Positions 7,874 to 18,007 are shown, counted from the first letter of the stretch. The stretch: DNA of 64,000 bases from Paenibacillus sp. AN1007 (GCF_040702995.1 NZ_CP159992.1:4899501-4963500), one strand, 5' to 3'. Notes: generated by a model from the letters alone, not told the origin. Translations and numbers: made by a program.

Positions 7874-10800
7874 TTATTCAAGAGTCGTCCAGCTGTCCAG
7901 CGCCCGCAGCCGAACCGCTTCATGCTTATGCTGCCTGTAATTTCTTAGACGATTACGGCAATCCTCATTCCATAATAAAACCTCTCCCGCAATTTTCAGC
8001 AGGGTCAGCTCCATATAGGAGGAAGGCATATCCGGCCGTACCTGCAGCAAATCTACAATGCGAAGAAGCTGTTCCGGTTTCCAGTCTCCTTTGCTGACCA
8101 TCACAGTTTGCTGTACCTGGCGATCCACCGATTCCAGGACATGCCCATGGGCATTTACGATATCTATGACTCTTTGCAGTCGATCTACCGCCTGTTCCGG
8201 CTGGCCCCAGTCAACCGCAGCCAAATGCAGTCGAGTTAACGCCAGTTTCAAGGTTTCAAATGGCTGAAGGGCCTCAATTATCAATGCATATAATGGTACA
8301 AGCCTGCTTCTTACAGACGGAGTTAACGAAACAAGTCGATCAATCAACTCCAGCAAACGCTGGCGATGCGGCAAATCTCTCTCACTGCCTGCATTCCATT
8401 CGCTCTGAACCTGTGCATCTGCCAAATGGCGGATCACATGCACGACCTGATCATTGACTTTCCCGTCCACACAAACCGTGACAAGAGCATGCAGCGCTGC
8501 TTTCCAGTGTGTACCATGCTGCAGATCAATCAGTGCTTTTACGGCACAATCCGCTATAGTCTCTGCACTCACATGTCCCCACCGAGCCATAGCATGGAAA
8601 GCTTCCATCGATACCATCGGATCATAATGACTCGCTATTTCAGTAATCCATTGTAAGTATCGCAAACGCGCTTCCACCGGAAGTTCATCTGGATATTGAT
8701 TCAGCAGGCTTCGGGCGATGTCCCTGTCAGAAGAGGATGCCATGACACTCATCATCGCCCAGCTTCGCTCATCATCCAGACACTGTCTGGCAGCGTGACC
8801 GATGGCAATAATGACGTCCTTATGCCTGTTCGGCTTCTCGTACTCCCGGACGAGTAGTGTCATGCTCTCACTGCTCTTATACGCTCCCAGCAGTCGAACC
8901 GCTTCCTTCCTTACCGTGATCTTCAGCTTCTCACGATCCAGAAGTTTCGAGAGCAGTGAAGTGAGCAGCGCAGGGCTTACCCTGCGTGCACACTTCGGAA
9001 TGGAATACATCGCGACTCGTGCACGGTCCCCATCCAGATGATCTAAGAGCACCGGAAGCGCCTCTTCCGGTTCCTCCGCTAATGAAAAAGCATGCAGCGC
9101 TGCCTCAACAATATGTATTTCCGGCTCCTGCAGCATCTTTTCCAGCAGCGGATTCGAGCGGTAATCCGGCATGCCCGCCAAACTTCGCATCGCATTTGCA
9201 CGTTCATGAAAACTTCGTTTGCCGTCCTGCGCAGCACGCTCAAGCAGCAAAGCCAGCGCCTGCTGCTGACGCGGAAGCCAGCGGTAAAATCCGTCATAGG
9301 CTGGCACGAGATAGATCGTTTTACCCGATAAATGCCTACCTTTAATCACTTTGCCGGAGATAAACGGGTCCAGCCACTCCTGACGTTTCAGGTGCAGATG
9401 TTTAAACACTTCATAGAACGAAATAAAGGTCGGATCAAGGTCCAGAAGTTTCCTCACACGTGCATCCCTTGTCTTGTATGGTGCTAACCAGTACCGGACC
9501 GCTTGAGCAGCCGACTTCTTACCTTGCACCAATTCCTCCAGCAGTTCATGGAGTTTAGGCAAACGATCAATCGCTTTGCCAAATGCATCTGCCATCCGCA
9601 GGACGACATAGTCACTCTCCCGTTTATTTGCTTCAATACCCAAGGCATAGATCTCATCAAACAGCGTCTCTAATGCGGTCTGAGGCAGGCTGTCCCAATC
9701 CCTGGCAAACAGCATAAATTGTCCGTCACGCATAGCCATTCTCTTAAGCGTTTGCAGTGCAAATTGGAACAGCCGACATTCCGGGTCCTGTGCATGCTCT
9801 CGCAGGATAGCAAAAGCAAGCTTCTCCGCTGCCGTTCTCGTTCCGTACGAAGTGTCTCTGGCGTCAATGACACTGTCCAACAGTATAGTCAGATGATCTA
9901 TGTGCTCTTCCTGGAACATCGGAACAGGACAGTTCGACAATTCGGACATGACCGTAAAGCGTACCGGGTCCTGATCGTTCTTCACCCTTGTCAGGAAGTG
10001 TAATGTCTCCTCCATCCCGCGCCGGGATAGAGCCGTGCTCTGAATAAGACGGGAATATGCCAAAGCGCGCTCATCCGCATTGGATACCTGAACCGACTGC
10101 TCCAGCGTTTTTCTTGCTTCGGCAATTAGACGACGTGCTGTCATTTCCAGTGTTCTGCCCCGGTCTTCCCGAATTTCACGCAGCATTAGCATCCGGGCCG
10201 CTTCCTTGTCGCGCAGCTGATGCGGCAGCACATCGAGCAGAGCCGTGGGGAACATGCGCGTCTTACGTTCCTGTTCCGGGTATGCCGCATCAAACAGCGC
10301 TTCACGGATGGATGGCGCAAGGGTATCAAGTACCTTAGCCACTTGATAAGGTGCCTCTGCAAGCATCGTTACCAGTGCGGTCCACTGGGCTGAGGTGAAG
10401 TATCTTCTTTTTTTCAACACGCCCGCCGGAATTCCATGGTTCAGCAGATATGCCCTTGTCTTCTCCCGTGTCAGAAGTTCGAATACACGCTCAGGACTCG
10501 TCTGGATCAGAATGCCCAATTGATCTTTAATAACAGGGTGAATCAGCTCTTCCGGGCCATACTGCAGCGCAAAGTCCAATAGAGCGGATGGCCTGAACAC
10601 ACCCAGCTTCTCTACCGCTGTACTCATCATGTACCATACACTGGACTTTCCACTGTCCGCAGTCTTGTTCAGGGCATCCTTCAGATACGCGGAGACCAGA
10701 TCCGGGTAACGGGTCGTGATGATTCGCCAGTTACGAATGGCATATCCCAGCTTCGGAAGCTGCGCACGGACCGTTTCTTCACCGCATATGTACAGCAGTA

Positions 10801-11248
10801 GAACCGCTTCTTTTGCACCCCAGCGTTGCAACACAATCGGCAACAATCGTTCTGCCCAGTTCTGTCTGTTATATTTCACAATGCTTCGCAGCAGCAGATG
10901 ACGGCAGTGATACGACATGGACACGATCTCGGATTCAATGGCATAACCCGGATCGGTGACCACATCCGCCAGCATCCCGGCTGCCCGGCCTCTAACGCCG
11001 GCTTTGGGATGCTTCAGTGCATGTATAACGACCTGCGCATTCTGTACCGCACCAGCGCCAGTCAACGCCAGATGTGCCTCGTAAGCAGTTCCGCCATCCA
11101 GCAGCTCGATCAGCAGCGCAGCATAATTTTCAGGAGCCGGATGATTCCGTCCCAGCCGGGCAATCTCTTTCATTCGGTTCGAATAACCAAGCGAGTCCAA
11201 TTGCTGTAAAACCAGTTGTTTACTCAGCGGAGTATGATTGTTCTTCAT
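7874..11248 (-). CDS. Large HEAT-repeat protein, 1124 aa
   Basis: A very long, cytoplasmic, all-helical protein without signal peptide or membrane segments. Repeating pairs of amphipathic helices, with motifs such as HPKAGVRGRAAGMLADV near residue 80 and EPEIHIVEAALHAFSLAEEPEEALPVLLDHL in the second half, are HEAT-type solenoid repeats. Such solenoids bind proteins or nucleic acids; no catalytic motif is visible. The start at 11248 has GAGGGGAG upstream. It lies downstream of, and on the same strand as, a sensor kinase gene with 141 bases between, and may have its own promoter there. Partner and role unknown. Confidence 0.8.
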   Translation of the reverse strand: MKNNHTPLSKQLVLQQLDSLGYSNRMKEIARLGRNHPAPENYAALLIELLDGGTAYEAHLALTGAGAVQNAQVVIHALKHPKAGVRGRAAGMLADVVTDPGYAIESEIVSMSYHCRHLLLRSIVKYNRQNWAERLLPIVLQRWGAKEAVLLLYICGEETVRAQLPKLGYAIRNWRIITTRYPDLVSAYLKDALNKTADSGKSSVWYMMSTAVEKLGVFRPSALLDFALQYGPEELIHPVIKDQLGILIQTSPERVFELLTREKTRAYLLNHGIPAGVLKKRRYFTSAQWTALVTMLAEAPYQVAKVLDTLAPSIREALFDAAYPEQERKTRMFPTALLDVLPHQLRDKEAARMLMLREIREDRGRTLEMTARRLIAEARKTLEQSVQVSNADERALAYSRLIQSTALSRRGMEETLHFLTRVKNDQDPVRFTVMSELSNCPVPMFQEEHIDHLTILLDSVIDARDTSYGTRTAAEKLAFAILREHAQDPECRLFQFALQTLKRMAMRDGQFMLFARDWDSLPQTALETLFDEIYALGIEANKRESDYVVLRMADAFGKAIDRLPKLHELLEELVQGKKSAAQAVRYWLAPYKTRDARVRKLLDLDPTFISFYEVFKHLHLKRQEWLDPFISGKVIKGRHLSGKTIYLVPAYDGFYRWLPRQQQALALLLERAAQDGKRSFHERANAMRSLAGMPDYRSNPLLEKMLQEPEIHIVEAALHAFSLAEEPEEALPVLLDHLDGDRARVAMYSIPKCARRVSPALLTSLLSKLLDREKLKITVRKEAVRLLGAYKSSESMTLLVREYEKPNRHKDVIIAIGHAARQCLDDERSWAMMSVMASSSDRDIARSLLNQYPDELPVEARLRYLQWITEIASHYDPMVSMEAFHAMARWGHVSAETIADCAVKALIDLQHGTHWKAALHALVTVCVDGKVNDQVVHVIRHLADAQVQSEWNAGSERDLPHRQRLLELIDRLVSLTPSVRSRLVPLYALIIEALQPFETLKLALTRLHLAAVDWGQPEQAVDRLQRVIDIVNAHGHVLESVDRQVQQTVMVSKGDWKPEQLLRIVDLLQVRPDMPSSYMELTLLKIAGEVLLWNEDCRNRLRNYRQHKHEAVRLRALDSWTTLE

Positions 11249-11389
11249 GAAGTCTCTCCCCTCACATTGTGGTTCTTACTTGTACTTCCACTTTATTTTC
11301 GTTCTTATTTACACTTCTTACCTCTGCTGCTTCTCTCTTATATAACCCTTCCTAACACCTGGAAGTTTCATCGAACATGCGGGAATGTA

Positions 11390-12766
11390 TTATTTCTGCC
11401 TAAATTCCTCGTTTCCCTGGTCCCAATACGACTTCCGATCTTCTTTATTGAAAATAACGGGCAGTTCGATCTGTAAGGTAAAGGTGTCCGCTTGCCGAGA
11501 TACCTTCAATGTTCCGTTATGCTGGTCTATTATTTTCTGACAGCTGACCAGTCCAATCTCGCTGCTATCCTTCGTTTTATCGACAGGTCTAATCTGGTTC
11601 CGAGCTGTCATGATTAAGATTTGCTGTCTGATGCATAACTCGATATCAACTGGATGAGAACGATCCGCATATTTCTTTATATTGGAGAAAATATTATCAA
11701 ACACCCGGCGAATAGCTACGAGATTCATCTCCAGCAAAAAAGGCTGCTCCGCATGTTTGGGTTGGATGTGAACATCGAACTCTTCCATTACGGCGAGCTG
11801 CTCATCCAAGAGTTGATCGATCAACTCCCGCCCATCATAGATCTCAAATTCTACTTCCTCCTCCTCTGACGCAGAGGATACGGTGAAGTACTCGAACAGC
11901 TTGTCCGATAAAATTTTGATCTGATAAGCCTTCTCCCGACTATTGTGAATATACTGGTGCAAATCCTCTTGTGTCTTGTATTTGCCCAGTTCAATAATGT
12001 CCATGTATCCAAGCAGAATCGTGAGCGGTGTGCGCAAATCATGAGATATTGCCGTAATCAACTCCCGATTCGCAGTTCTCACCCTTTCCTCACTGCCAAG
12101 TCGCTCCACAAAAGATTTCCGCATCTCATCAATACTCCATGCCAGCGATGACAACTCATCTTTGCCGGATACCGTGATTCGATAATCCAGATTGCCACCT
12201 TCCAGTATTTTAATCTCGCGTTCCAGCTTGCCAATATACGATACTTTCCGATTAACGATCAGCAGGAAAATAATAATAAACGCAATCAAAGCAGCGAACA
12301 CAGTCAAGACCAGCAGCAGGTTATAGTATTGATATTCGTAGAAACCAACCAAATAAATCTGTACCGTCTTATCCGCAAACTGGACCGCCGTTATTGGTGT
12401 TCTGGACGGTAATAACTGAGCTAACAGCTCTTCATTAATGGCAGAATTCACCTCGGTGTTGGAAGCATAAATCAACTTATCCTGTTCAAACATAAACAGC
12501 TCCAAATACCGTTCCCCACGAATCCATTCCGTCAGCCTATCTTGATCCTGAGCGGACAAATGCTCGCTGCTTACCATCGTTTGAAATCGTTCGAGCGCAT
12601 CCCGCTGCCTGTTTTCTATAAAAGTCGACTTGTTTAAATAACTGTCGAGCGCTGTCTCGCCAACCACCTGTAACACGATGAATATACCAACGGCAGCGAT
12701 CAGGGAGAGAATAATCGCAAGCACCAGCTTGAGCTTCAGTTTCTTTCCGATGAGCAGTTTATTCAA
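11390..12766 (-). CDS. Sensor histidine kinase with HAMP domain
   Basis: 458 residues. One membrane segment at 12-34, an extracytoplasmic region of about 110 residues, a second membrane segment near 150-172 and a HAMP linker. The HisKA box SHDLRTPLTILLGY carries the phospho-accepting His. A HATPase domain follows, with a shortened C-terminal part: the N-box-like region is NIFSNIKKYA and G-boxes are weak (SSEIGLVSCQKII). The start is a TTG at 12766 with AAGGGG seven bases upstream, overlapping the regulator gene by eight bases, so the two are co-translated. Ligand unknown. Confidence 0.88.
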   Translation of the reverse strand: MNKLLIGKKLKLKLVLAIILSLIAAVGIFIVLQVVGETALDSYLNKSTFIENRQRDALERFQTMVSSEHLSAQDQDRLTEWIRGERYLELFMFEQDKLIYASNTEVNSAINEELLAQLLPSRTPITAVQFADKTVQIYLVGFYEYQYYNLLLVLTVFAALIAFIIIFLLIVNRKVSYIGKLEREIKILEGGNLDYRITVSGKDELSSLAWSIDEMRKSFVERLGSEERVRTANRELITAISHDLRTPLTILLGYMDIIELGKYKTQEDLHQYIHNSREKAYQIKILSDKLFEYFTVSSASEEEEVEFEIYDGRELIDQLLDEQLAVMEEFDVHIQPKHAEQPFLLEMNLVAIRRVFDNIFSNIKKYADRSHPVDIELCIRQQILIMTARNQIRPVDKTKDSSEIGLVSCQKIIDQHNGTLKVSRQADTFTLQIELPVIFNKEDRKSYWDQGNEEFRQK

Positions 12767-13457
12767 TTTTGTACCCCTTCCCCCAAACCGTCTTCACATA
12801 TTTAGGCTGCTGCGGGTCATCCTCCAGCTTGTTTCTCAGATTACGAATGTGAACCATCACCGTGTTATTGCATGTATAAAAATAAGGCTGCTGCCACACG
12901 CTCTCATAGATATTTTCGGCTGAAAACACCTTTCTGCGTTTCGATGCCAGCAGCATCAAAATTTGATATTCAATGTCCGTCAGCGAGATTTCCTTATCGC
13001 CGATAAAGACAGATTTGGAATCCTGATGAATCGTCAGATCCTTCACCACAATATGCTCGGACTCTTCGACCTTCTCCTTACCCCGATACACATAATATCT
13101 GCGAAGCAGTGCTTTGACTCTTGCTACAAGCTCGGTATACGAGAAGGGTTTGGACAGAAAATCATCGCTCCCGGACGAGAATGCTAATTGTTTATCCGAA
13201 TCCTGTGTTTTGGCAGTAAGGAACAGGATCGGTGCACTTGTTTTTTCGCGAATCTCCAGACACGCCTTGAGTCCCGACTTGTTAGGCATCATCATATCCA
13301 GAATGATAAGATCGGTCTCCTCCGTTACTTTATCAATCGCATCTTGGCCGTCTACAGCTTCAATGACCTCGTAATTCTCACTTTCGAGCAAAATCTTCAC
13401 GATTTCACGAATTTCACTATTATCATCTGCGATCAAAATCTGCTTGTTGTTATTCAT
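12759..13457 (-). CDS. OmpR-family response regulator
   Basis: 232 residues: receiver domain with acidic pocket and phospho-acceptor in DLIILDMMMPNKSG, a conserved Lys in FLSKPFSY, then a winged-helix DNA-binding domain ending VKTVWGKGYKIE. ATG at 13457 follows GGAGGG. First gene of the two-component operon and divergent from the VTT membrane protein gene, which it may control. Confidence 0.93.
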   Translation of the reverse strand: MNNNKQILIADDNSEIREIVKILLESENYEVIEAVDGQDAIDKVTEETDLIILDMMMPNKSGLKACLEIREKTSAPILFLTAKTQDSDKQLAFSSGSDDFLSKPFSYTELVARVKALLRRYYVYRGKEKVEESEHIVVKDLTIHQDSKSVFIGDKEISLTDIEYQILMLLASKRRKVFSAENIYESVWQQPYFYTCNNTVMVHIRNLRNKLEDDPQQPKYVKTVWGKGYKIE

Positions 13458-13533
13458 ACCAAATCCCTCCGTTCATTTCAGTATAGTCTGCGCGTTTCAC
13501 CAGAGCCAGCGGACCAGGATCGTCTTAAGAATT

Positions 13534-13578
13534 CTTCAGAACTTCAGTAGGTATCTCTTCATGATTTCGATTTATAAT
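13534..13578 (+). promoter_or_regulatory. Probable promoter of the VTT membrane protein gene
   Basis: A perfect TATAAT (13573-13578) has no recognisable -35. Upstream lie repeated CTTCAG hexamers (13534-13539 and 13542-13547). A missing -35 plus upstream repeats is what an activator-dependent promoter looks like. The adjacent divergent OmpR-type regulator is the natural candidate activator. Inference only. Confidence 0.35.
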
Positions 13579-13617
13579 ATTAATAGTCAAAGTCATTACA
13601 CAAAGGAGTCTTCAGCT

Positions 13618-14430
13618 ATGCCGCAAACTTCAAAACGTATCGTGATGAAAGTACTGCTTGGTCTGATCGCTGTCTTGTCCACGGGTCTACTGATCTATTA
13701 CGCACCAGCTATTATTAAAATCATGTCGTCAATGGACAATTTCAGAGCCTATATTCATTCAACGGGACACTGGGGCCCGATCATGTTTATTTTATTTCAA
13801 ATTCTACAGATTGTCGTTGCACCTATTCCCGGAGAGGTCGTACAGATTGCCGGGGGGTATATCTACGGTTCTATAATCGGTTCCTTTTATACAACGGTCG
13901 GTCTGATCATAGGATCAGCGATTGCCTTCTATTTCACCCGTTTTATCGGTCGTGATTTTATATCGCGCCTGCTGCAGAAGCAAAATGTGAAATGGATGTC
14001 GTTCATGCATGATGAGCGGAAATTTACCGCTTTTCTGTTTATCTTTTTCCTTATCCCTGGTCTGCCCAAAGACATGCTTGTATTTGTCGCTGCGCTAACA
14101 TCGATCAGTTCGTTACGCTTCTTCACCATCCTGTTGGTTGGTCGTCTGCCCTGGATTATCGCATCAGCCGCGGTAGGTTCCAATTTGCATATGCAGCAGT
14201 ACACGATCGCCATCGTCATTTCGGTTATCGCTGTAGTTGGATTTATATTCGGATATATCTATAAGGACAAATTAATGAATCTATTTTCCAAAGCAGATAA
14301 AACGAATAAGATAGATGAGATTATTGAAATTCATGAGACAATCGGGACAAAGGAAGTCAGCACGCCGATCAAAGCCAAAGCCGCACCGGCTATAGTTAAG
14401 CCGAGAGACTTGGCGCCCAAAAAAGGATAA
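13618..14430 (+). CDS. VTT-domain (TVP38/TMEM64, DedA-like) membrane protein
   Basis: 270 residues from ATG 13618 (AAAGGAG upstream; the longer open frame has no ribosome site). Several membrane segments flank a re-entrant VTT region with PIPGEVVQIAGGYIYG and a second half FIFFLIPGLPKDMLVFVAALTS, both family hallmarks. The basic cytoplasmic tail has KAKAAPAIVKPRD. Members are implicated in lipid scrambling or envelope maintenance. The gene is divergent from a two-component system and followed at 35 bases by an acetyltransferase gene. Confidence 0.85.
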   Translation: MPQTSKRIVMKVLLGLIAVLSTGLLIYYAPAIIKIMSSMDNFRAYIHSTGHWGPIMFILFQILQIVVAPIPGEVVQIAGGYIYGSIIGSFYTTVGLIIGSAIAFYFTRFIGRDFISRLLQKQNVKWMSFMHDERKFTAFLFIFFLIPGLPKDMLVFVAALTSISSLRFFTILLVGRLPWIIASAAVGSNLHMQQYTIAIVISVIAVVGFIFGYIYKDKLMNLFSKADKTNKIDEIIEIHETIGTKEVSTPIKAKAAPAIVKPRDLAPKKG

Positions 14431-14465
14431 TGAATATCACGCGAATCTAATTGGAGGAATCATAT

Positions 14466-15074
14466 ATGCAAACGATCGAAACTAATCGATTGATTTTACG
14501 TAATTTTACCGCATCGGACGCTGCCGGATTGCTCGAGTATACTGCGAATCCACGAGTGAACTGCTTTATGGATCATCAGATGTCGACACTTGAGGAAGCA
14601 GCCGCAGAGGTAGAGAAACGAAGCAAGGATGACTCCCATATCGCCGTCTGCCTGAAAGACAGCAGCGAAATCATTGGAGAGCTGTTCGGTATGACAGAAG
14701 GCCATGATCCAGATTCGGATTCCGATTCGGATTCCAATTCGAATCCAGACTCAAAATCAGATTCAGATACGTATAGTATCGGCTGGAATTTTAACGGAAG
14801 GTTCGAGGGAAAAGGATATGCCAGTGAGAGTGCTCGTGCTTTCATGGAACACCTCTTTATGGAACAGGGAATTCGGCGAATATACGCTTATGTAGAAGAC
14901 GATAACTTCCGGTCTCAGAAGCTGTGTGAGAAATTAGGCATGCGCCGGGAAGGACTATTTCTGGAATTTATTTCTTTCGTCAAAAATGAGGACGGCACGC
15001 CGAAATACGAGAACACGTATCAATATGCGATATTGAAAAAAGAATGGCTGGCGCAGCAGGCTCATGCGAAATAG
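14466..15074 (+). CDS. GNAT acetyltransferase (RimJ/RimL type) with Asp-Ser insert
   Basis: 202 residues from ATG 14466, which has GGAGG just upstream (an in-frame TTG at 14451 would bury that site). N-terminus ETNRLILRNFTASDAAGLLEY is typical of RimJ/L-like N-terminal or side-chain acetyltransferases. The acetyl-CoA loop is FEGKGYASESARAFMEH, followed by AYVEDDNFRSQKLCEKLGM. Between the third and fourth strands sits an unusual insert (DPDSDSDSDSNSNPDSKSD) encoded by a short tandem repeat. The insert should form an acidic disordered loop near the active-site strand. Substrate unknown. Confidence 0.88.
   Translation: MQTIETNRLILRNFTASDAAGLLEYTANPRVNCFMDHQMSTLEEAAAEVEKRSKDDSHIAVCLKDSSEIIGELFGMTEGHDPDSDSDSDSNSNPDSKSDSDTYSIGWNFNGRFEGKGYASESARAFMEHLFMEQGIRRIYAYVEDDNFRSQKLCEKLGMRREGLFLEFISFVKNEDGTPKYENTYQYAILKKEWLAQQAHAK
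14706..14771 (+). repeat. GATTCN microsatellite coding Asp-Ser repeats
   Basis: Tandem, slightly diverged copies of GATTCG/GATTCC hexamers inside the acetyltransferase gene. The unit is in frame, so copy-number changes would lengthen or shorten the loop without breaking the frame. Confidence 0.75.
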
Positions 15075-15157
15075 CCTGATCAAAATCCATTGATTATGAG
15101 AATATAATCCTTGAGCAGATCATCTCGGCGTAAGGAAACTTAGTGCCCTGACAACAA

Positions 15158-15203
15158 AGAAGCGGCAGCTCTATCCGATGTTTCGGGACAGGCTGCCGCT
15201 TCT
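15158..15203. terminator. Bidirectional terminator
   Basis: Perfect 12-bp stem AGAAGCGGCAGC / GCTGCCGCTTCT between the convergent acetyltransferase and HemY genes. Confidence 0.8.
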
Positions 15204-15209
15204 ATATGT

Positions 15210-16721
15210 TTATCTGTCCAGCAACGCGGCAATCACTTTCTCCGCCATAACCCTGCCTTGTGAAATGCAGTCCGGAACACCGATTCCCCGGTAACCTCCG
15301 CCACCAACGTATACTCCCGGCATAACATCTTCCAGCAGCTTCTCAACTTCTCCGATTCGTTCCAGATGTCCGACTTGATACTGGGGCATGGAATGCGGTA
15401 AACGATTAATCTCTGTGAAGATGGGCTGTGCCGAAATGCCCATCGTTTCCTGTAATTCACGACGGACTTCAGCAATAATATCGTCATCGGCAAGCTGCTG
15501 GCTCATTGAATCACGACCATATTTACCTACATATGCCCGCATAAGAACATGACCTTCGGGGGCTGTATGTGCCCACTTGCTCGACGTCCAAGTGCAGGCA
15601 GTGATTTTACGTTCCTCCTTGCGCGGTACGACAAAGCCGGACGCTTGAAGGGAAACACCCACATCCTGTTCACGATAAGCGAGTACAACGTTTATTACAG
15701 AAGCATAAGGAATCGAACGCAGGTATTCTGCAATCGAATCATGCTCATGTGACAACATATCCGCTGCTGCATAGGCAGGTGCGGCGATCACAACTGCATC
15801 CGCTGCAAGTGAAGAGCCGCTGCTTAAATGGATCTTATATCGGCCTCTATGAGTGTTTGGGGTTGTATCCGTTTTGGTCACTTGAATGACTTCCGTCTTC
15901 CTGATCAGCCGCACTGTGGACGTTGAAGCCAGTGCCTGCTCAAGTTGGGTGACCACGCTCTCCAGTCCACCGCTTGCACTTAAAAACATGCTTCTCGAAG
16001 CCGTGCCCGCTGGTTGTGATACAGATTTCACAGCTGCGCCGGCTGCAGGCTTGGCTGCTTGCTTCGGTACTCGACTTTTTCTCACCCCAAGCATGCCTAC
16101 AATCAGGCTGCGATGTTTCTGCTCCGTTTCCTGCAGCATCGGAAAGGTTGCCTGCACACTCAGTCCATCTGCATTACCCGCATAGATGCCTGCCAGAAGC
16201 GGCTCGGCAATCTGTTCCAATACTTCATCGCCGAGTCGTCTGCGCAGCAGCTGACCCAGTGATTCATCCTGTGGGCTTGACCGTCGCGGCAAAACAAGAT
16301 CAGCCGCAGCGCGCACTTTACCCCGCAGTGATAACAGTCGGGTAGTTATAAACGGTTTCCATTTCGTGGGTACTCCGAGCATGAAACCATCCGGGATTGG
16401 ATGCAGCTTGTTCCGATAGGCGATGTAACTGTGAGATACTCCCGGCCGCGTACCGACGATTTCTTCCCCCATGTCAAGCTCATGCATAAGCTCAATGATA
16501 GACGTTTTGCGTGCGAGAAAAGAATCGGGTCCCCGTTCGATCACAAATCCATCCCTTTTACCGGTGTGCACATGCCCGCCGAATCGATCTTTTTTTTCCA
16601 CTATGACAATATCTGCTGTTACATCGTTTGCCCTGCAAAACTGCTCCACATAATAGGCTGCGCTTAATCCGGTAATACCGCCGCCAGCGATGACGACTTG
16701 TTTCCTGTGTTGATTCTCCAT
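15210..16721 (-). CDS. hemY: Protoporphyrinogen/coproporphyrinogen oxidase (HemY/CgoX)
   Basis: 503 residues. FAD-binding Rossmann motif VVIAGGGITGLSAAYY at the N-terminus, followed by VEKKDRFGGHVHT and the family signature ERGPDSFLARK. The C-terminus has VGGGGYRGIGVPDCISQG, closing the FAD site. In Firmicutes this oxidase acts in the coproporphyrin-dependent heme pathway. It has about 60 extra residues around AAKPAAGAAVKSVSQPAG, a low-complexity linker in mid-protein. It lies 24 bases after the radical SAM gene on the same strand, probably one transcript. Confidence 0.92.
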   Translation of the reverse strand: MENQHRKQVVIAGGGITGLSAAYYVEQFCRANDVTADIVIVEKKDRFGGHVHTGKRDGFVIERGPDSFLARKTSIIELMHELDMGEEIVGTRPGVSHSYIAYRNKLHPIPDGFMLGVPTKWKPFITTRLLSLRGKVRAAADLVLPRRSSPQDESLGQLLRRRLGDEVLEQIAEPLLAGIYAGNADGLSVQATFPMLQETEQKHRSLIVGMLGVRKSRVPKQAAKPAAGAAVKSVSQPAGTASRSMFLSASGGLESVVTQLEQALASTSTVRLIRKTEVIQVTKTDTTPNTHRGRYKIHLSSGSSLAADAVVIAAPAYAAADMLSHEHDSIAEYLRSIPYASVINVVLAYREQDVGVSLQASGFVVPRKEERKITACTWTSSKWAHTAPEGHVLMRAYVGKYGRDSMSQQLADDDIIAEVRRELQETMGISAQPIFTEINRLPHSMPQYQVGHLERIGEVEKLLEDVMPGVYVGGGGYRGIGVPDCISQGRVMAEKVIAALLDR

Positions 16722-16745
16722 GTTACACTTCCCGCCATATAAACT

Positions 16746-17981
16746 TTATCGCAGCGCTGCCGGAATGTAGGCACATGCCGGATCACCAGCCATATAATCT
16801 CCTGTAACTGCATACGCTCTTGCTCTGGAGCCTCCGCACATCGTTTTGTACTCGCACACGCCGCATTTACCCTGCAGCTTCGACTTATCTCTAAGTGTCT
16901 GCATCACAGGTGAGTTTCTGTATACATCCATCAGTGATTCATCTTTCACATTACCGCACACCACAGGCAGGAAACCGCTGGGATAGACATCACCCGTATG
17001 ACTGATAAACACAAATCCGTCCCCATCATTAACCCCTTGCGGTGCGCGTCCCAGCAAATCTTTGTGTTTGGAGAGGGCTGAACCTGCATTTTGATCTGCG
17101 TTGTCTTCTGAAAATCGCCCCGTATCTGGCCTTAATTCTACTTCCGAATGACGTCCCAAGTTGAATTCCGAGCTCTGCGCTAACCGCTGCTTTATTTGCT
17201 GCTCTGCCGCTGCCCGCTGCTGCATCATTACTCTTCTGTAGTGTGGTGCCTCCGTTGATTTCACGCCGTAAGGCATCTCATGAGCAAGCTGCACCATCCA
17301 TTTCATAACCTGTTCATGCTCTTCCGGCGTGATCATATCCTTCTCCCGGGCTCTGCCTGTCGGAATGAGGAAAAAAAGACTCCACAGCACAACGCCCATC
17401 TCCTTCACCTTGCGGCTGATTGCATCCAGATCTTGAAGGTTATATCTGGATACCGTTGTGTTAATCTGAATTGGAATGTTTGCTTCCTGAAGAAACCGGA
17501 TTCCCCTCATCGTCAGATCATACGAACCTCTCGTTCCGCGAAAATGATCGTGGATCTCGGCTGTTGACCCGTCCAGGCTGAACGCCCAGCGGGATAAACC
17601 CACTTTCTTGGCCTGCATAATTGCCGCTTGAGTGACCTTCGGGGTAGCGCTGGGCGTCATGGACACAGGCAGCCCCTTCTCCCGGATCGCATAGTCCGCC
17701 AGTTCAAACAGATCAGGCCGCATTAACGGATCTCCGCCGGTAAAGACAAACAGCGGCTGCTCCTCCAAAGCAGCGATGTCATCAATCAGCCGTTTCCCCT
17801 GTTCTGTAGTCAGCTGCCTCGGGTCCGCTCGATACTGGGCTTCGGCACGACAATGCAGACATTTCAGTGCACATGCCCGCGTCACCTCCCAGATCACAAT
17901 GAAGGGATATCTGCTATAATCACGCGGCTTCATCTGCGGTCTTATCTGCTGCTTTTGGGCTTCGAGCTGCGGCATCATCAT
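16746..17981 (-). CDS. Radical SAM/SPASM protein of heme metabolism (AhbD-like)
   Basis: 411 residues. EVTRACALKCLHC gives the CxxxCxxC radical SAM motif; FVFTGGDPLMRPD is the TGGE/D loop. The C-terminal SPASM part has CGNVKDESLMDVYRNSP and KCGVCEYKTMCGGSRARAYA with the Cys ligands for an auxiliary cluster. The best family match by eye is the AhbD-like/TIGR04053 group, linked to heme side-chain decarboxylation or related steps. Placement beside hemY supports a heme role. The exact start among three consecutive ATGs is uncertain. An FNR-like promoter lies upstream. Confidence 0.85.
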   Translation of the reverse strand: MMMPQLEAQKQQIRPQMKPRDYSRYPFIVIWEVTRACALKCLHCRAEAQYRADPRQLTTEQGKRLIDDIAALEEQPLFVFTGGDPLMRPDLFELADYAIREKGLPVSMTPSATPKVTQAAIMQAKKVGLSRWAFSLDGSTAEIHDHFRGTRGSYDLTMRGIRFLQEANIPIQINTTVSRYNLQDLDAISRKVKEMGVVLWSLFFLIPTGRAREKDMITPEEHEQVMKWMVQLAHEMPYGVKSTEAPHYRRVMMQQRAAAEQQIKQRLAQSSEFNLGRHSEVELRPDTGRFSEDNADQNAGSALSKHKDLLGRAPQGVNDGDGFVFISHTGDVYPSGFLPVVCGNVKDESLMDVYRNSPVMQTLRDKSKLQGKCGVCEYKTMCGGSRARAYAVTGDYMAGDPACAYIPAALR

Positions 17982-18007
17982 CCACTTTCCCCCTATCTAC
18001 ATGCCTA

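Noticed and set aside
8986..9345. Plus-strand open frames inside the HEAT-repeat gene
   Set aside because: They lie opposite a strong coding gene and show no ribosome sites or recognisable protein features.
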